From Edaphochlamys debaryana (lineage: Eukaryota; Chlorophyta; Chlorophyceae; Chlamydomonadales): a stretch of 64,000 bases of DNA. The notes under the pieces are model-generated. The model ran no database searches, was not told the DNA's origin, and worked only from the letters and a program-made list of their open reading frames with translations. The first letter of the stretch is position 1. Each line of letters starts with the position of its first letter. Below, piece after piece: positions 1 to 10,401 of this stretch. The translations under genes and the position numbers were made by a program. The stretch spans positions 1-64,000 of the forward strand of contig JAEHOE010000087.1 in NCBI GenBank assembly GCA_016858145.1. Reading direction: 5' to 3'.

Positions 1-6
1 GGGCGG

Positions 7-748
7 CAGCTGGGTTGGGAGGGCTAGGATTTGTTTGGGCAGGAGAGACCCCCCCCTGGGAGGCGAGCAAACGAGCGAGTCGGCGACGATGTAGTACGGT
101 GCGGAACTGCGGATATTGTCAGTGTGAGGAAGTGGCTAGCGGGGTAAGCGGGAAGGGGCAAGCACACGAGGGCAGCCAGCGTACTGGCTGGCCTGGCGCT
201 GTCACTGCCAAGTGGGCCGAAGTCTTCGCCTTGCGAGGGCACGGGCGGCAGTTGGGGGTAGACGACATCAAGGAATCGTAGCGCTTGGTTGGGGGGCGTA
301 GGGCGTCGTCGCGAACTACGCAGACCTGTGGGCGGCCTACCTTGTCGTCGTGAAGGAGGTGTGGGGCTCTGCATAGCTTGAAAGGCGAGAGGGTCACGCT
401 GCTGGAGCTGCGTCACGGAGGCGAACATACTGTAACTGTCGGGGGTGAGCCCTGCTGAGCGAAGTGCCGGGACGCAACCGCTCAAGGCCTTCACACAGAG
501 ACTCAGGGCCCCACGCCCAATTGGAGGCTCGAGTCCAGCGCCGCGCTTCTCCTCCTGGCCCTGAGGCCAGACAGCAACCCGTTCCACCCACCAACCGTTC
601 CGCCCCTTCATAGGACACACCGAATGCTCCTCGCTTCGCGTCCGTCCTTTCGTCCCACCCCTCAGCCCCACCCCTCTAGTATACGTCCGCCTTCATGTCC
701 ACAACGGAGACTCATGGGCATGCACGGGCCACAGGCAGCCCGCGAGTG
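7..748. repeat. Direct repeat copy A (~742 bp)
   Basis: This stretch recurs almost letter for letter at 13,681-14,426 in the same orientation. By eye the copies differ by a few small indels and one or two substitutions, for example near 65, 150, 250 and 595. Similarity stops abruptly on both sides. I see no coding exon in it. It contains a TGTAA word at 431-435 on the + strand, the usual volvocine polyadenylation signal, so it could be a duplicated 3' untranslated segment; that is inference. There are no TG..CA termini or target-site duplication to argue for an LTR. Confidence 0.9.
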
Positions 749-1814
749 ACGGGATACTGATGTATAGAACTTCCTGCCTTGTTGAAGAGCGGCCCCTCCT
801 GCTCACCCAGCCTGTGGTACTCGTCGCGTTGTCGCCGGTGCTCAGCCTGCACGGCCAGCTGGCTTGCCTCCGCCTGCGGGGTGCACGGGTTGGGCATGTG
901 GAGGCTTGCTCTGTCGAACAGGCGCCCTCAGACTGTGCAGGCGCCCCTGCGAGACGGAGCGCTGCGCAGCGCTGGACTTGGCGCCGGCTGCCTCAAGCGG
1001 CCCCCGCAAGCCCCCCGGCCAGATCCCGGGTTGGCACTTCAGCCGCTGAGGGCACGCGCCATCGCGCACCTTCTTGTACTGGTCTAGCAAATCCTGTGCT
1101 TGGTCCATCTCCTGAGTAGTCAGCGGCTGGAAGCGCCCAAGCTCAGAGCCCAGTCCGGGCCTGCGGGGAACAAGTTCACCTCCGTAGGCTGGGGGCAAGC
1201 GGGTAAGGTGTCGCGCCCAGGAGCGCCTGACCCAGCCTTCGCTTCCGCACCTTATGGCGTCCGCCTCGGCTAGAAATCGTGTCCATCGCAGCCAGTCCAT
1301 CGCGGAACGCACAAGCTGGAGGATTCCGCGATGGCTGTGCAGGCTGGCGAGCTTTGCGCCTTCAGCAGCTACTGACTTGTCCCAAGCCCGTTATAGAAGC
1401 CGATGATCATCGCCGTCGTCGTCGACTGGGCCAGGTGCGTCTACAAGAATTCAGCTGTCGCGGGCAGACTTTGATTTCCTGCCCGCGAGCTCTTCAGGCG
1501 ACAATCTACCCTCTAAGTGGGCGTTTATTTAAAGCTCTTGTTGTGCGCGCAAATTTGCTTCTATAGGGCTTGAGCTGGCGCAGTGGATGGGTGGGATGTG
1601 TCGAGGGTTGGACGTGCCGCGTTCTCCGCGTGTGTGGCGGCGATAGGCAAGCTAGTTAGGCGTGTGAGTGGGTGCGCGGCTGTCTGTCCCGGCAATGGCA
1701 GGGCAGGGCTTACTTCCTAATAGAGAAAGCGATAATCTGTCAAGCCCGCTGACGGCGTAGCGGAAAAGCACCAGTCCGCCGCGGTCCAGCTCTCCGCATT
1801 CAGCCACGCACCAG
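749..1814. other. Intergenic region before the ABCG gene
   Basis: No recognised gene. A minus-strand open frame at 842-1,312 has a believable helix-like stretch (TTQEMDQAQDLLDQYKK), but it begins with GTG, has no recognised domain and no convincing splice partners, so it is not called as a gene. A short inverted pair (tccatcgcggaa / ttccgcgatgg) lies near 1,296-1,337. The 3' half should contain the ABCG promoter. Confidence 0.4.
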
Positions 1815-1820
1815 TATAAA
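1815..1820 (+). promoter_or_regulatory. TATA-like element of the ABCG gene
   Basis: TATAAA abuts the first in-frame ATG at 1,821. If it is a working TATA box, transcription would start some 25-30 bases downstream, beyond that ATG. The true start codon would then be the next in-frame ATG at 1,923 (MGVLKQNSS...). The choice is unresolved without transcript data. Confidence 0.35.
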
Positions 1821-4800
1821 ATGCCTGCATCCAGTGACGGCCCACCACCGCAACCAAGCACTTTCTCCCCACAATCGCTACCCGGACCCTCTACCGCGGC
1901 ACCCAGCGCGCGCAGCAGAACGATGGGGGTACTCAAGCAGAACAGCAGTCGGGCGCGCAACAAGCAGGGCGCGCTCATTACCTGGGAGGATGTCTCGTTC
2001 ACCGTCATGGACCGCGCGACCGGCACCCAGAAGACGATTGTTTCCAACATGTGGGGAATGGCGCAGCCCGGGCGGCTGCTGGCCATCATGGGGCCGTCGG
2101 GGCCGGCAAGAGCACGCTGGTACGTCTCAAGCGCGCACGCACCTACCACGCCCGCGCCCCTGCAGCCGCCCGCTTCCCGCACAGCGCTCCTTGCCAAACT
2201 TGTCCTGCACGGTGTAACGCCACGCGAGGAATACACTTACTAGTAACGTGTCGCCCAAGCTCCATCCCGCGTGCAAGTAACCACCACCTGCCACCCAGCC
2301 CCGCTGCCTCACACCTCCTTGCACCCGCCTGCGCTGCCCCCATCCCCGCCCCGCCCCCAGCTGGACGTGCTTGCATGCAACATGGAGGCTTCGGGCCGCG
2401 GGTCCACCCTCGAGGGCCGCATCACGGTGGACGGCCAGCCCCGCAGTGTACGGCAGTTCCGGAGGATCTCCTCGTACGTACAGCAGAAGGACGTGCTGCT
2501 GTCCAGCGCAACGGTACGTGTACGACAACGCGCGCACGGCTGCGCGCACACCCCTGCGCAGCGACGTCCCCTGGCCTCGTCGCTACGCTTGGCTTCCCAC
2601 ACTTTCCCTCACACACGGCCGGATACCACACCTCTTGATCCCTGCTGCCCCCCCCCCCCCAGGTCCGCGAGGTGATCCTCACGTCCGCCCTGCTGCGGCT
2701 GCCCCGGTCCCTGCCCTCCGAGGCCAAGCGGGCCCTGGTGGACTCCACCCTCAAGGAGCTGGTGGGGGGGGAGGGGAGGGGGAGGGGAGGGGAGGGGAGG
2801 GGAGGGGCTGGGTTCAGCAGTGGTGACGGTCAGGGGTCTGATGATGAGGCCATGGGGGGTCGGGGGTGGGAGTAGCCCTCCTACCAGGAGTGGCGAAGGT
2901 CCTGTAAGCCCGGTTGCGTCCTAAACTCTGACTCCTCTGCCCCAGGACCTGACTGGCTGCGCCGACACGCTGATCGGCGATGAGACGATTGGTCTCAAGG
3001 GCATCAGCGGGGGGCAGAAGCGGAGGGTCAGCGTGGGCGTGGAGCTGGTCAAGGTGGGGCTTGGGAGGGGGATGGGGTGGGAGGGGTTGACGGGGGAGGG
3101 GTGGGATGCGCGTGTGTTTCGACACGCGTGGGCGTGGCGCTGGTCAAGGTGGGGGCGTGGAGGGGTGGCGAAATAAGGGCGAGGATGGACAGCGAGAGGT
3201 TGATGCTCCCCCTGGTCCCTGGTCACGTGCGTGCCCTCGGTGCGTTTGCAAACCAATGGCCACCACCCACGCCGCCCAAACCCTCCCCCCGCCCCCCACC
3301 ACCCACGCCGCCCAAACCCTCCCCCCGCCCCCCACCACCCACGCCGCCCAAACCCTCCCCCCTAGGACCCCCGTGTGCTGTTTCTGGACGAGCCCAGCTC
3401 AGGCCTGGACTCGGAGATGGTGGGGAGGGCGAGGGGCGTCTGTTGATTTCCGGACTTGATAAGACTCCTGGGGATAACAGCGAAGAGAAGGCCGTGCCCT
3501 TTCCTCCAGCCCCAAACCTTCCCCCTCTTCATGTCCTGCCACCCTCCCAGGCGCTGGGAGTGATGACGGCGCTCGTGCGGCTGGCGAGGAAGGGGCGCAC
3601 CGTGGTGGGTGGACGGGAGGGGAGGGGCACCGAGGCGCTGGGGCAGGGCGCACGAAGGGGTGGAATGAGCCACGTTTTACCTGGGCACCCGAGCTCGCAC
3701 CCATGTCAAAACCGCCCTCCCCCTTTCCTTTATCCCCCCCCCCCCGCCTCCCCAGCTGTGCACCATCCACCAGCCCAACTCCGATATCACCGACACTTTC
3801 GACGACTTCCTGCTACTGGCGGGCGGCCGTACGGTGTACGGGTGAGTGTACGGCAGAGTACCGCAGACTGCCGGACAGGCCCGCGAGCTGTAGCTCTGAA
3901 CGGCACATGCCCGCCCTTGTGCCCCCACCCGCCGCAGGGGCCTGTGGAGCGGGGCGGTGGACTTCTTCGCTCAGGCGGGCTTCAGGTGTGTCGGCGGGGG
4001 TGCAGGGGACAAGGGGGAGGGGTGCGGGCCAAGAGGCTCGGCGCCTTGGCCCTTCATTTGGGCGCGCACTCAACGGCGCTGGTGCTTGGACGTTGGGGCT
4101 GAGGAAGGCCCCTTGGCCCTTACCTTCGTCACCTGCAGCGCGCACACGGCCGCATTAGTGTTGATACGTTGGGGAGATGCGGACATGCCAGACTTGCGAG
4201 TGCACGGCACGCAGCAACCGTGCTGACTAAGCGCCACTGCCCGGTGCCTGCACCTTCCCGCAGCTGCCCCTCCTTCAAGAACCCCACCGACTACTTTCTG
4301 TCGGTCGTGACCCACGATACGGCAAGTGCCGTACAGACCCTGGCGGCGGAGTACGACCGCCGCCGGCCCGAGCTGCTGGCGGCGATGGTGGCGGAGGGCA
4401 GGCGCTCGATGGCGGGCGGCGCCAGCGGCTACAGGTGGGCGGGTGGGGTCTGACCTGACTCGAGACCTTCGTCTCTTTGTACGAGGACTTAGTCATGCTC
4501 TTTCCACATCTAGTGTGGACTGATGATGGACAAGATGATGGGGCTCTAGCGCCTAGGGACAAGAGGGGACAGGAGCGGCCTCACGATGTTTTTTTCTCCG
4601 CGTCTGACGCCCCCGCCGGTTTGAAGCGCTGCCCCCATCCGCTCCCTGGGCCCTCCTTCTGCCGTACGACGTACGCACAGCACGTACGGCAACTCCGGTA
4701 CGGATGCTGACGCGCAGCACGTGGTGCTGGAGGTGCAAGAGCCGGCGGCGGCGCCGGAGGGCCCGGACGGGTCATCTGGTGTGGTGGCGGCTGTGACTCA

Positions 4801-7587
4801 GCGGCAGAGCACGGGCCTGGGCCTGGGCCTGGGCCTGGGCCTGGGCCTGGTGGAGAGCGAGGAGGGGGAGCAGGGGGAGGACGAGTGGGACCACGGAGCG
4901 CCACTGTGGTTCCAGGTGGGGTGGGGGAAGGGGTGGGGTGGGCGAAAGGGTGGGGTTGGTTTCGATGGGGGCCTGGCGATGGGGGATGAGGTGCCGGCGA
5001 TGGAACGCAGGGCCTTGCCTTCGCTGGCTTCTCTCACTTGCAAAAGATTGTATCTTACAGCCTGAGCCGCTAATTTGAAGCGTTCTTACTGCTGCCATTG
5101 CCCCATTGCCCTCCTCGTCCAACCGAATTACTGGTAGGTGATGGTCCTGTCCGCCCGCGTGTTCCGCACGTGGCTTCGGTCGCCCATCATGCTGGCGTCC
5201 GAGCTGGTGCAGTACGTCTTCATTGCCGTATTCATCGGCCTCATGTACTGCAAGTGAGTGCCATACAGTATGCCGTACGGAACGCGGGCCGAGGGCCGCA
5301 CACATACGCGCACCTGTTTGTCTACTTCCTCAGCGGCCGAGCACCACCTTCAAAACCCCGTGCCCTTGCCACCTCTCCCTCCGCTCTGTCCCTAGCGGTA
5401 CGCGGCGACACGATCCGCACCCACCCGCCTCCCGTGAATCTCGGCCTGCCTCCTGCCTACACCCCCTGCCCCCCTGCCCGCCCCCCAGGTTCAACGACAT
5501 CGTTGGGCAGGGCGACTACAACCGGGCCTCGTGCATGTGGGTCGGGGGGTAAAAGGGAGGGGGGAAGGTTGTGGGTCGGGGATACCGGCGTGCTTGGGCG
5601 TTCTAGGCCGTCGGGTCGAGGGCCCCTATTCTGTCATCCCTCGTCAACCAGTCGCCTTCTTCCCTCCCCCCCCGCAGTTGGTTCTCCTTCGCCGTGCTCT
5701 GCTTCACGCCCGCCTACACAGCAGGCGAGCGGGGCTCCCGGGCAGATCAGTACGGCATGTCGGGACAGTTAGTAAGCATCGATGCCGTACATGCGCTTTC
5801 CCTTCACGTCCTCCTTGCATGCAATGACTCCTACGACGTACACGGTACACGCCACGTGTCTTATTGTAAGGGTCCGAAGAGGCAACCAGCCATCCCCACC
5901 CTGACGGAACCCGCCCTCTCGCCCCCTTTCCCCCCCCCCCGCAGTCACCAACTGGGCGGCGGAGCGGCAGCTGCTCAAGCGGGAGTTGACGCAGGTGGGC
6001 CCCGTCGGTTAGGCAGCGGTTGACAGTTGGAGCTTGCGGGCCCACAAGCCGAGACCGTCCGTTGCCCAACAGCATCGCCCCCGTCCAATCCGACCCGTTC
6101 TGCCCCCGCCCTCCCGCCCGCCCCTCCAGCGCATGTACGGCATCAATGCCTACTATCTGTCCCGATATGCCGTACTGCTCCCCTTCGAGGCAGCACAGGT
6201 GTGTACCTGGGCGGTTCTGAAGGGTGGCACCCGAGGACGGGCGATGGCCGATGGGATGGGACGTCTGCTTCGCTCTCCTTAGCTTGACCACCGCCCTGCC
6301 GTCATCGCGGACCCGTCACCCTTCACCCCAGTTTCAAACACCCCCTCAACCCCCGCTTCTCCTCGACCTCTTTTCCCTCCCTCAGTGCCTTGTCTTCGTA
6401 GCGATCATGTACTTCTTCGCTGGATTCTACGTGAGTAGGGTCCAGGGTGTTGCCAGGGGACTTTCCATGGGGGTTTGGATAAGTTAATAAGGACCGCTCC
6501 CCAAACCTGCCAACCTCATCTTGTCTCCTTACCTCACCTCCCTCATGCAGCCCTCGGCCGTGAACTTCTTCTCATTCTTCGCGGCATTCGTTATGTTCCA
6601 GGTGCGGTGGGCGAGGGGATAGGGCTGGGAGGCAGGGCACGTGTTGTGGGGACTGGCGTTAGGGCTGATGCATTCTGCCCACTTCCAACCGGTCAGATCC
6701 ACCACCCCTGCCCCCATACCCCGCAGATTATCTCCGAGGGCATTGGTGCCTGCTGCGCCGTTGTCACCCGCACCGCCACCACCTCCATCATCCTGCTCAC
6801 CTTCGTGCTCCTCCTGGTGCTCGCCTTCTCGGGCTTCCTGCTTACCAAGGTGCGGGGCGTGCTTGCAAAGGGATTTGCGCGTTCCCCTGCCCCAGCCACC
6901 CGCCACCAGAACCGGGGGTATCGAGCAGCTGGGGCCTAGCTTCAGGAATCGTTTGGATCGGACCTGCGTGCATGCGTGCGAGGGGTCCAGGCCCCCGGCC
7001 TTGGCGTGACACCTCCCAGCCCTGGCCCCGACCATGCCCCTCTTTCCCTCCTTTCCCCTCTTTCCCCCACTCCTCACCCCACCCCGCAGACGCCCATCTA
7101 CTTTGTGTGGGTGCAGAAGGCGTCGTACATGTCGTACGCCTCCGCGGCGCTGCTGGAGCTGGAGCTGTCGTCCGTAACGCTCACGGACCCCAACACGGGG
7201 GCCAGCGTGCCCGGCATGCAGGTGAGCGGGCCAGGCCCGTGTGGGCCCCGGTTGGTCCCGGGATGGGCCCCGACCTTCTCCACATCGAGTTCGGGCCGGG
7301 CCCATCCAGCTTCACCTAAGCTCTAGCCTGCTGACTGTGACCTGCGTGCCCCTGCATGCAGCATGTGTGAGGTTACCGTACCCATCCACCTTCCCTTCTC
7401 AACTTCCCGCGCGTTCACCCGTACTCCTCCCCATGCATCCGCCCCCCCCCCCCAGGTCTACCCTCCCGCCCTCAGCACGGGCCTGACCTACGCCCAGAAC
7501 ATGGGGGTGCTGGCGGCGCAGATGGGCGGCATGGAGCTGCTCAAGCTCTTTGCCTTCCACGCAGTGCACAGACTCAACATGATGTGA
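1821..7587 (+). CDS. ABCG half-transporter (frameshift in Walker A)
   Basis: Membrane ATP-binding cassette exporter of the G (white-brown) subfamily: nucleotide-binding domain first, then about six membrane helices. My exons are 1821-2119, 2361-2513, 2663-2761, 2946-3053, 3366-3419, 3551-3604, 3756-3841, 3938-3985, 4264-4434, 4681-4915, 5138-5253, 5489-5536, 5678-~5844, 5945-5994, 6130-6198, 6386-6430, 6551-6601, 6727-6849, 7090-7221 and 7456-7587, about 746 residues. Visible motifs are signature [15 protein letters not shown], Walker [13 protein letters not shown] and H-loop [10 protein letters not shown]; helices include [18 protein letters not shown]. Walker A reads IMGPSG and then continues as AGKSTL one frame over: one G is missing in the run at 2,099-2,102. 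With it, all exon phases agree. This is either a sequencing error or a disabling mutation. The exon ending near 5,844 has an uncertain donor because it crosses an inverted exon copy. The substrate cannot be told; the subfamily is certain. Confidence 0.85.
3265..3365. repeat. 36-bp tandem repeat, three copies, in ABCG intron
   Basis: A C-rich unit beginning acccacgccgcccaaaccct repeats with exact 36-base period at 3,265, 3,301 and 3,337. It fills the end of the intron up to the acceptor at 3,365. Contiguous copies without spacers make it a minisatellite. Confidence 0.85.
4813..4850 (+). repeat. In-frame (GGGCCT)n microsatellite in ABCG
   Basis: About six copies of a hexamer inside the linker exon 4,681-4,915 encode alternating Gly-Leu residues, between the nucleotide-binding domain and the first membrane helix. 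Length differences would change the protein by two residues per unit without shifting the frame. Confidence 0.85.
5748..5797. repeat. Inverted copy of the exon at 6,128-6,177
   Basis: These 50 bases are the reverse complement of 6,128-6,177 (the exon starting [12 protein letters not shown]) with 4 mismatches by eye (46/50). They sit in or beside the upstream exon. Reading forward through them stays open ([18 protein letters not shown]), and the only phase-compatible splice donors I find lie beyond the inverted copy (after 5,844 or 5,865). The copy may therefore have been drawn into the coding sequence. Confidence 0.85.
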
Positions 7588-9492
7588 GGCGGCCGGGCAG
7601 CGTGCGGCGGTGCCGTGCTGTATAGCGCGGCACGGCATGGCAAGGGCCGGCGCGTACCGGTAGGCGCGCCATCATTTCAGTCAATGGAATGGGCCACCGA
7701 AGTTACAGCGCGCACCGGCGTGAACCTGCGCTTGCGTTTGTGAGCGAGCGGGTTGCGGGTTGCCGGTTAGGCGGCTGGGCGGGTCGGCCCTGGGAGAGGG
7801 CGATGGCAGGTTCAGCCCTGGGAGCCGTTTGCCGGGGGAATGTTGGGGCTTCGCTGTGCAGGCTCGCGGTGGCGCCAAGTTTGGGTTGTGCAGGGGAGTG
7901 CAAGGGATCGGCCTGGTTGGGGGTGAGCAGCCAAGCACGCCAACGGCCGGGTCCGTAATGTACACATATGCGCTGCTTGTCTTGCTTTGGTGCTTGATTC
8001 TCTTTTGTTATCCCTAGCTAAGACTGCACCTAGTTGAACTCCTTGAACTGAGCGTGTTCAGACGGGACCGCATGACGCGTCATCGCTTCACGGCCCACTG
8101 AAGAAGCGTGGAAGTAGGGTGCCGCACCGACCGCGGCACTAGGGGCTGGCACCATCAACGAGGCGATATGGAGTGGGGCCGACGAGCCCAACCCGGCCCA
8201 GAGCCCCAGACGTGGTCTAGTTGCATGGTTGACCTTGCGTTATGCGGTTTGGGTTTGGGGGATTGACGGCGGCGGTTGGGCCCCTTGGGTTTGGCGTGCT
8301 GGGCATAAGCACGCAGCGCAGCGGCGGGACGGGGGGGAGAAGTGCTGAAGAGCCATTTGCAGGGGCACAGCCTCTGAACTGCAGGGCTTGAATCTGGGCT
8401 GCTGGTTCTGAGGCGTTGGGGACGGATGCGTAACGGATACGGATAAGGAATTGCGACAATGCGCAGTGCGTTGGATTGCAGATGTGCGAGGGCTTCTTAT
8501 AAGGTGTGGCGCTGTGTGCGCGTGCGGCTTCAGGAGTTGAGCCCTGAAAGGGAGTGGTGAGGGCTGGGGGGTCGTCGCCTTGAGCCCTGAGGGCTAGTGA
8601 ATCTTGGCACAGTGCATGGCAGTGCACCTGAAAGAACTTCGGGCTTCCGAGGATTCCGAAACGCCATTTCGGGAACCCCAGTTGTGCCCGCAAGTGCACG
8701 TTGGTGCGTTGTGCGCGGGCATGTGGGGCGGTGTGGGGCTCTGCATTCGCAGGGGCCGTGCAGCGTAGCCAGGGTGACGACGACGGGGGATGGGCCTGAC
8801 GGTGTGGGGCGCACGCGACATGGGCCTGGGCTCGTGGGAGTCGTGGGAGTTGTGTGCTTGCAGGGGGCGTGTGTAGCACACACGCTACCCGGACCCCAGA
8901 TAAGGAGGCGATGACGCACGAGAGTGGAACTCCTGTCAAGTCTATACCTGCCTTTTGAGACAAATCTACAACAGCGTGTGTGCAGCAGCGTCCGGAGGAC
9001 GACGCGGGGGATGCAGCCGAGGGACTGGAGGCAGCTGACCGTGGGAGAGGAGGTCCTCGTGCAATCCCGCTTAGGGCAGTCGTGGCACTGTGGCAGCCCC
9101 CTCTCGCCTCCCCTCGCGCCCCCTCGCAGTATCCTAGCATCATTGTCTCGTAACTTGGGGGGGGGGGGTGAATGCAACGTGTAACTAGCCGGGTCTGGCC
9201 CACCAGCCGGATGCGGGGGGTGAGGGATTGTAGGGGCAGTAGGGCGCTTCAGCTTGCAGGACGCTGGTGCCCTGAGCTCAGCAAGCTCTTCGGTCGAGGG
9301 TGGACGTGGAACTACATGTCCCGGCGAGCTGAGGCTAGGCAGAAGGGTGTGGACTGGTGAGGACCGGTGGCATCGGCGTGCAATGGGAACGGGTCGGGAG
9401 GAAGGGGAAGTGAGGAAGACGACAGGGAGGACCAGTTGCTGCCCAGTTGCTGCGTTGCTTGGACTGACCCCGCGACCCCGCGACGCCCTCAG
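7588..9492. other. Intergenic region after ABCG
   Basis: No gene recognised. It should hold the ABCG 3' untranslated region, but I found no TGTAA in the first 500 bases. Long minus-strand open frames at 8,217-9,732 are Pro/Ser/His-rich and without domains; they look like GC-driven noise. The last few hundred bases could hold missing upstream exons of the His-Me finger fragment, but none could be supported. Confidence 0.4.
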
Positions 9493-9687
9493 GCCGACAA
9501 GCCCGAGTCGAGCCACCTCTGCCACAACCCGAAGTGCGTCAACCCCGAGCACCTCGTCATCGAGTCCCAGGCCAGCAACTGCCAGCGGGACGTGTGCTTC
9601 GTGAAACGCTCCAAGGGCATGCTCGAGGCGTGCACGTGCGACCCGGTGAAGTGCAGGGCGGCAGGCGCTGAGGGGGGGCGGCTGTAA
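9493..9687 (+). CDS. His-Me finger (I-PpoI-like) zinc-loop exon, partial
   Basis: One exon follows an acceptor (ccctcag) at 9,492 and ends at TAA 9,685-9,687. It encodes SHLCHNPKCVNPEHLVIES, followed by N..R...C and a further CxCxxxxC cluster. This matches the zinc-binding loop of His-Me finger homing endonucleases such as I-PpoI, in which the His of the SHLC motif is the general base and a downstream Asn binds the metal; both residues are present here. The upstream beta-strands of the fold, usually with an HRL-like segment, were not found, so this is a fragment, a broken gene, or the last exon of a gene whose 5' part I cannot see. Such domains recur in volvocine genomes, often outside introns; whether this one cuts DNA is unknown. 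Confidence 0.55.
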   Translation, partial: ADKPESSHLCHNPKCVNPEHLVIESQASNCQRDVCFVKRSKGMLEACTCDPVKCRAAGAEGGRL

Positions 9688-10401
9688 GACGTCTTGGACG
9701 GATCCAGCCCCGGAGCCCCTCCCTGCCTGCAAGGCCTTGATACCACTCCGGGCCGGGGAGGGTCTCTAGAGCCCTCGGGCCCAGGCAGGGCGGGGCGACG
9801 GGGCCGAAAGGACGAAGCGGTACAACTTGAAGCGGCCGACTGTGCGCCTCGAGTCCTGGCCGGACGTGTCACAGCAGATGCCGTGGAAGTGCTCCTTACG
9901 TGCGCTTGCGTGCATTCACCGTTGGCGGGCGGCGTTGGTTCCCGGAAAGTGTGGACGTATCGCGGCCGACCGGCCAGCGAGCAACTGGCTGTTTCCGGGT
10001 GGAAAATGTCGAAACATGCCCAACTCTGTTCTTGTGTAGCGCGCAGCGGGCTTGCGGCTCGATCAGGCACCGAGGCCCGCCTGATGACTGAAACTGCGCG
10101 CCGTGACATGAGTTGCGAGTTTTGCGGCCGTCTGTCGTGGTAGTGGATGGTGCTTCACCGCTTTCTTGCAGCGAGGCCAGAGCGAGGCTGAGAGCCACCA
10201 TTCCGCGACTGACATAGTGCGGACCACGAGGGGTGGCAGCACTTTGCCATTTCTCACCAATTTCCTTCGGCACCTGTTCATACTTGACGTATACAAGCGA
10301 GCCGAGCAGTTGTGTTCAGCTGACCTCGAGGCCAGGCTGCCAGAGCCCGTCATGACGCTGTAGTCTTCCTTTCACAGACCGCAGCGGCTCAATGCTTCTA
10401 G
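9688..10401. other. Intergenic region, presumed promoter of the beta-propeller gene
   Basis: No gene, RNA or clear repeat recognised. The bases just before 10,402 should contain the 5' untranslated region of the downstream secreted protein. No good TATA box was seen. Confidence 0.4.

Noticed and set aside
842..1312. Minus-strand open frame with a helix-like stretch as a gene
   Set aside because: It starts with GTG, has no domain, and no supporting splice partners; kept only as a remark in the intergenic entry.
3265..3365. Three regular 36-base repeats that could suggest a CRISPR array
   Set aside because: Copies are contiguous with no unique spacers, lie in an intron of a eukaryotic gene and are simple C-rich DNA.
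8217..9732. Long minus-strand frames of 328 and 400 codons
   Set aside because: Composition is Pro/His/Ser/Arg-rich without motifs, they overlap each other in different frames, and one runs antisense through the His-Me finger exon.
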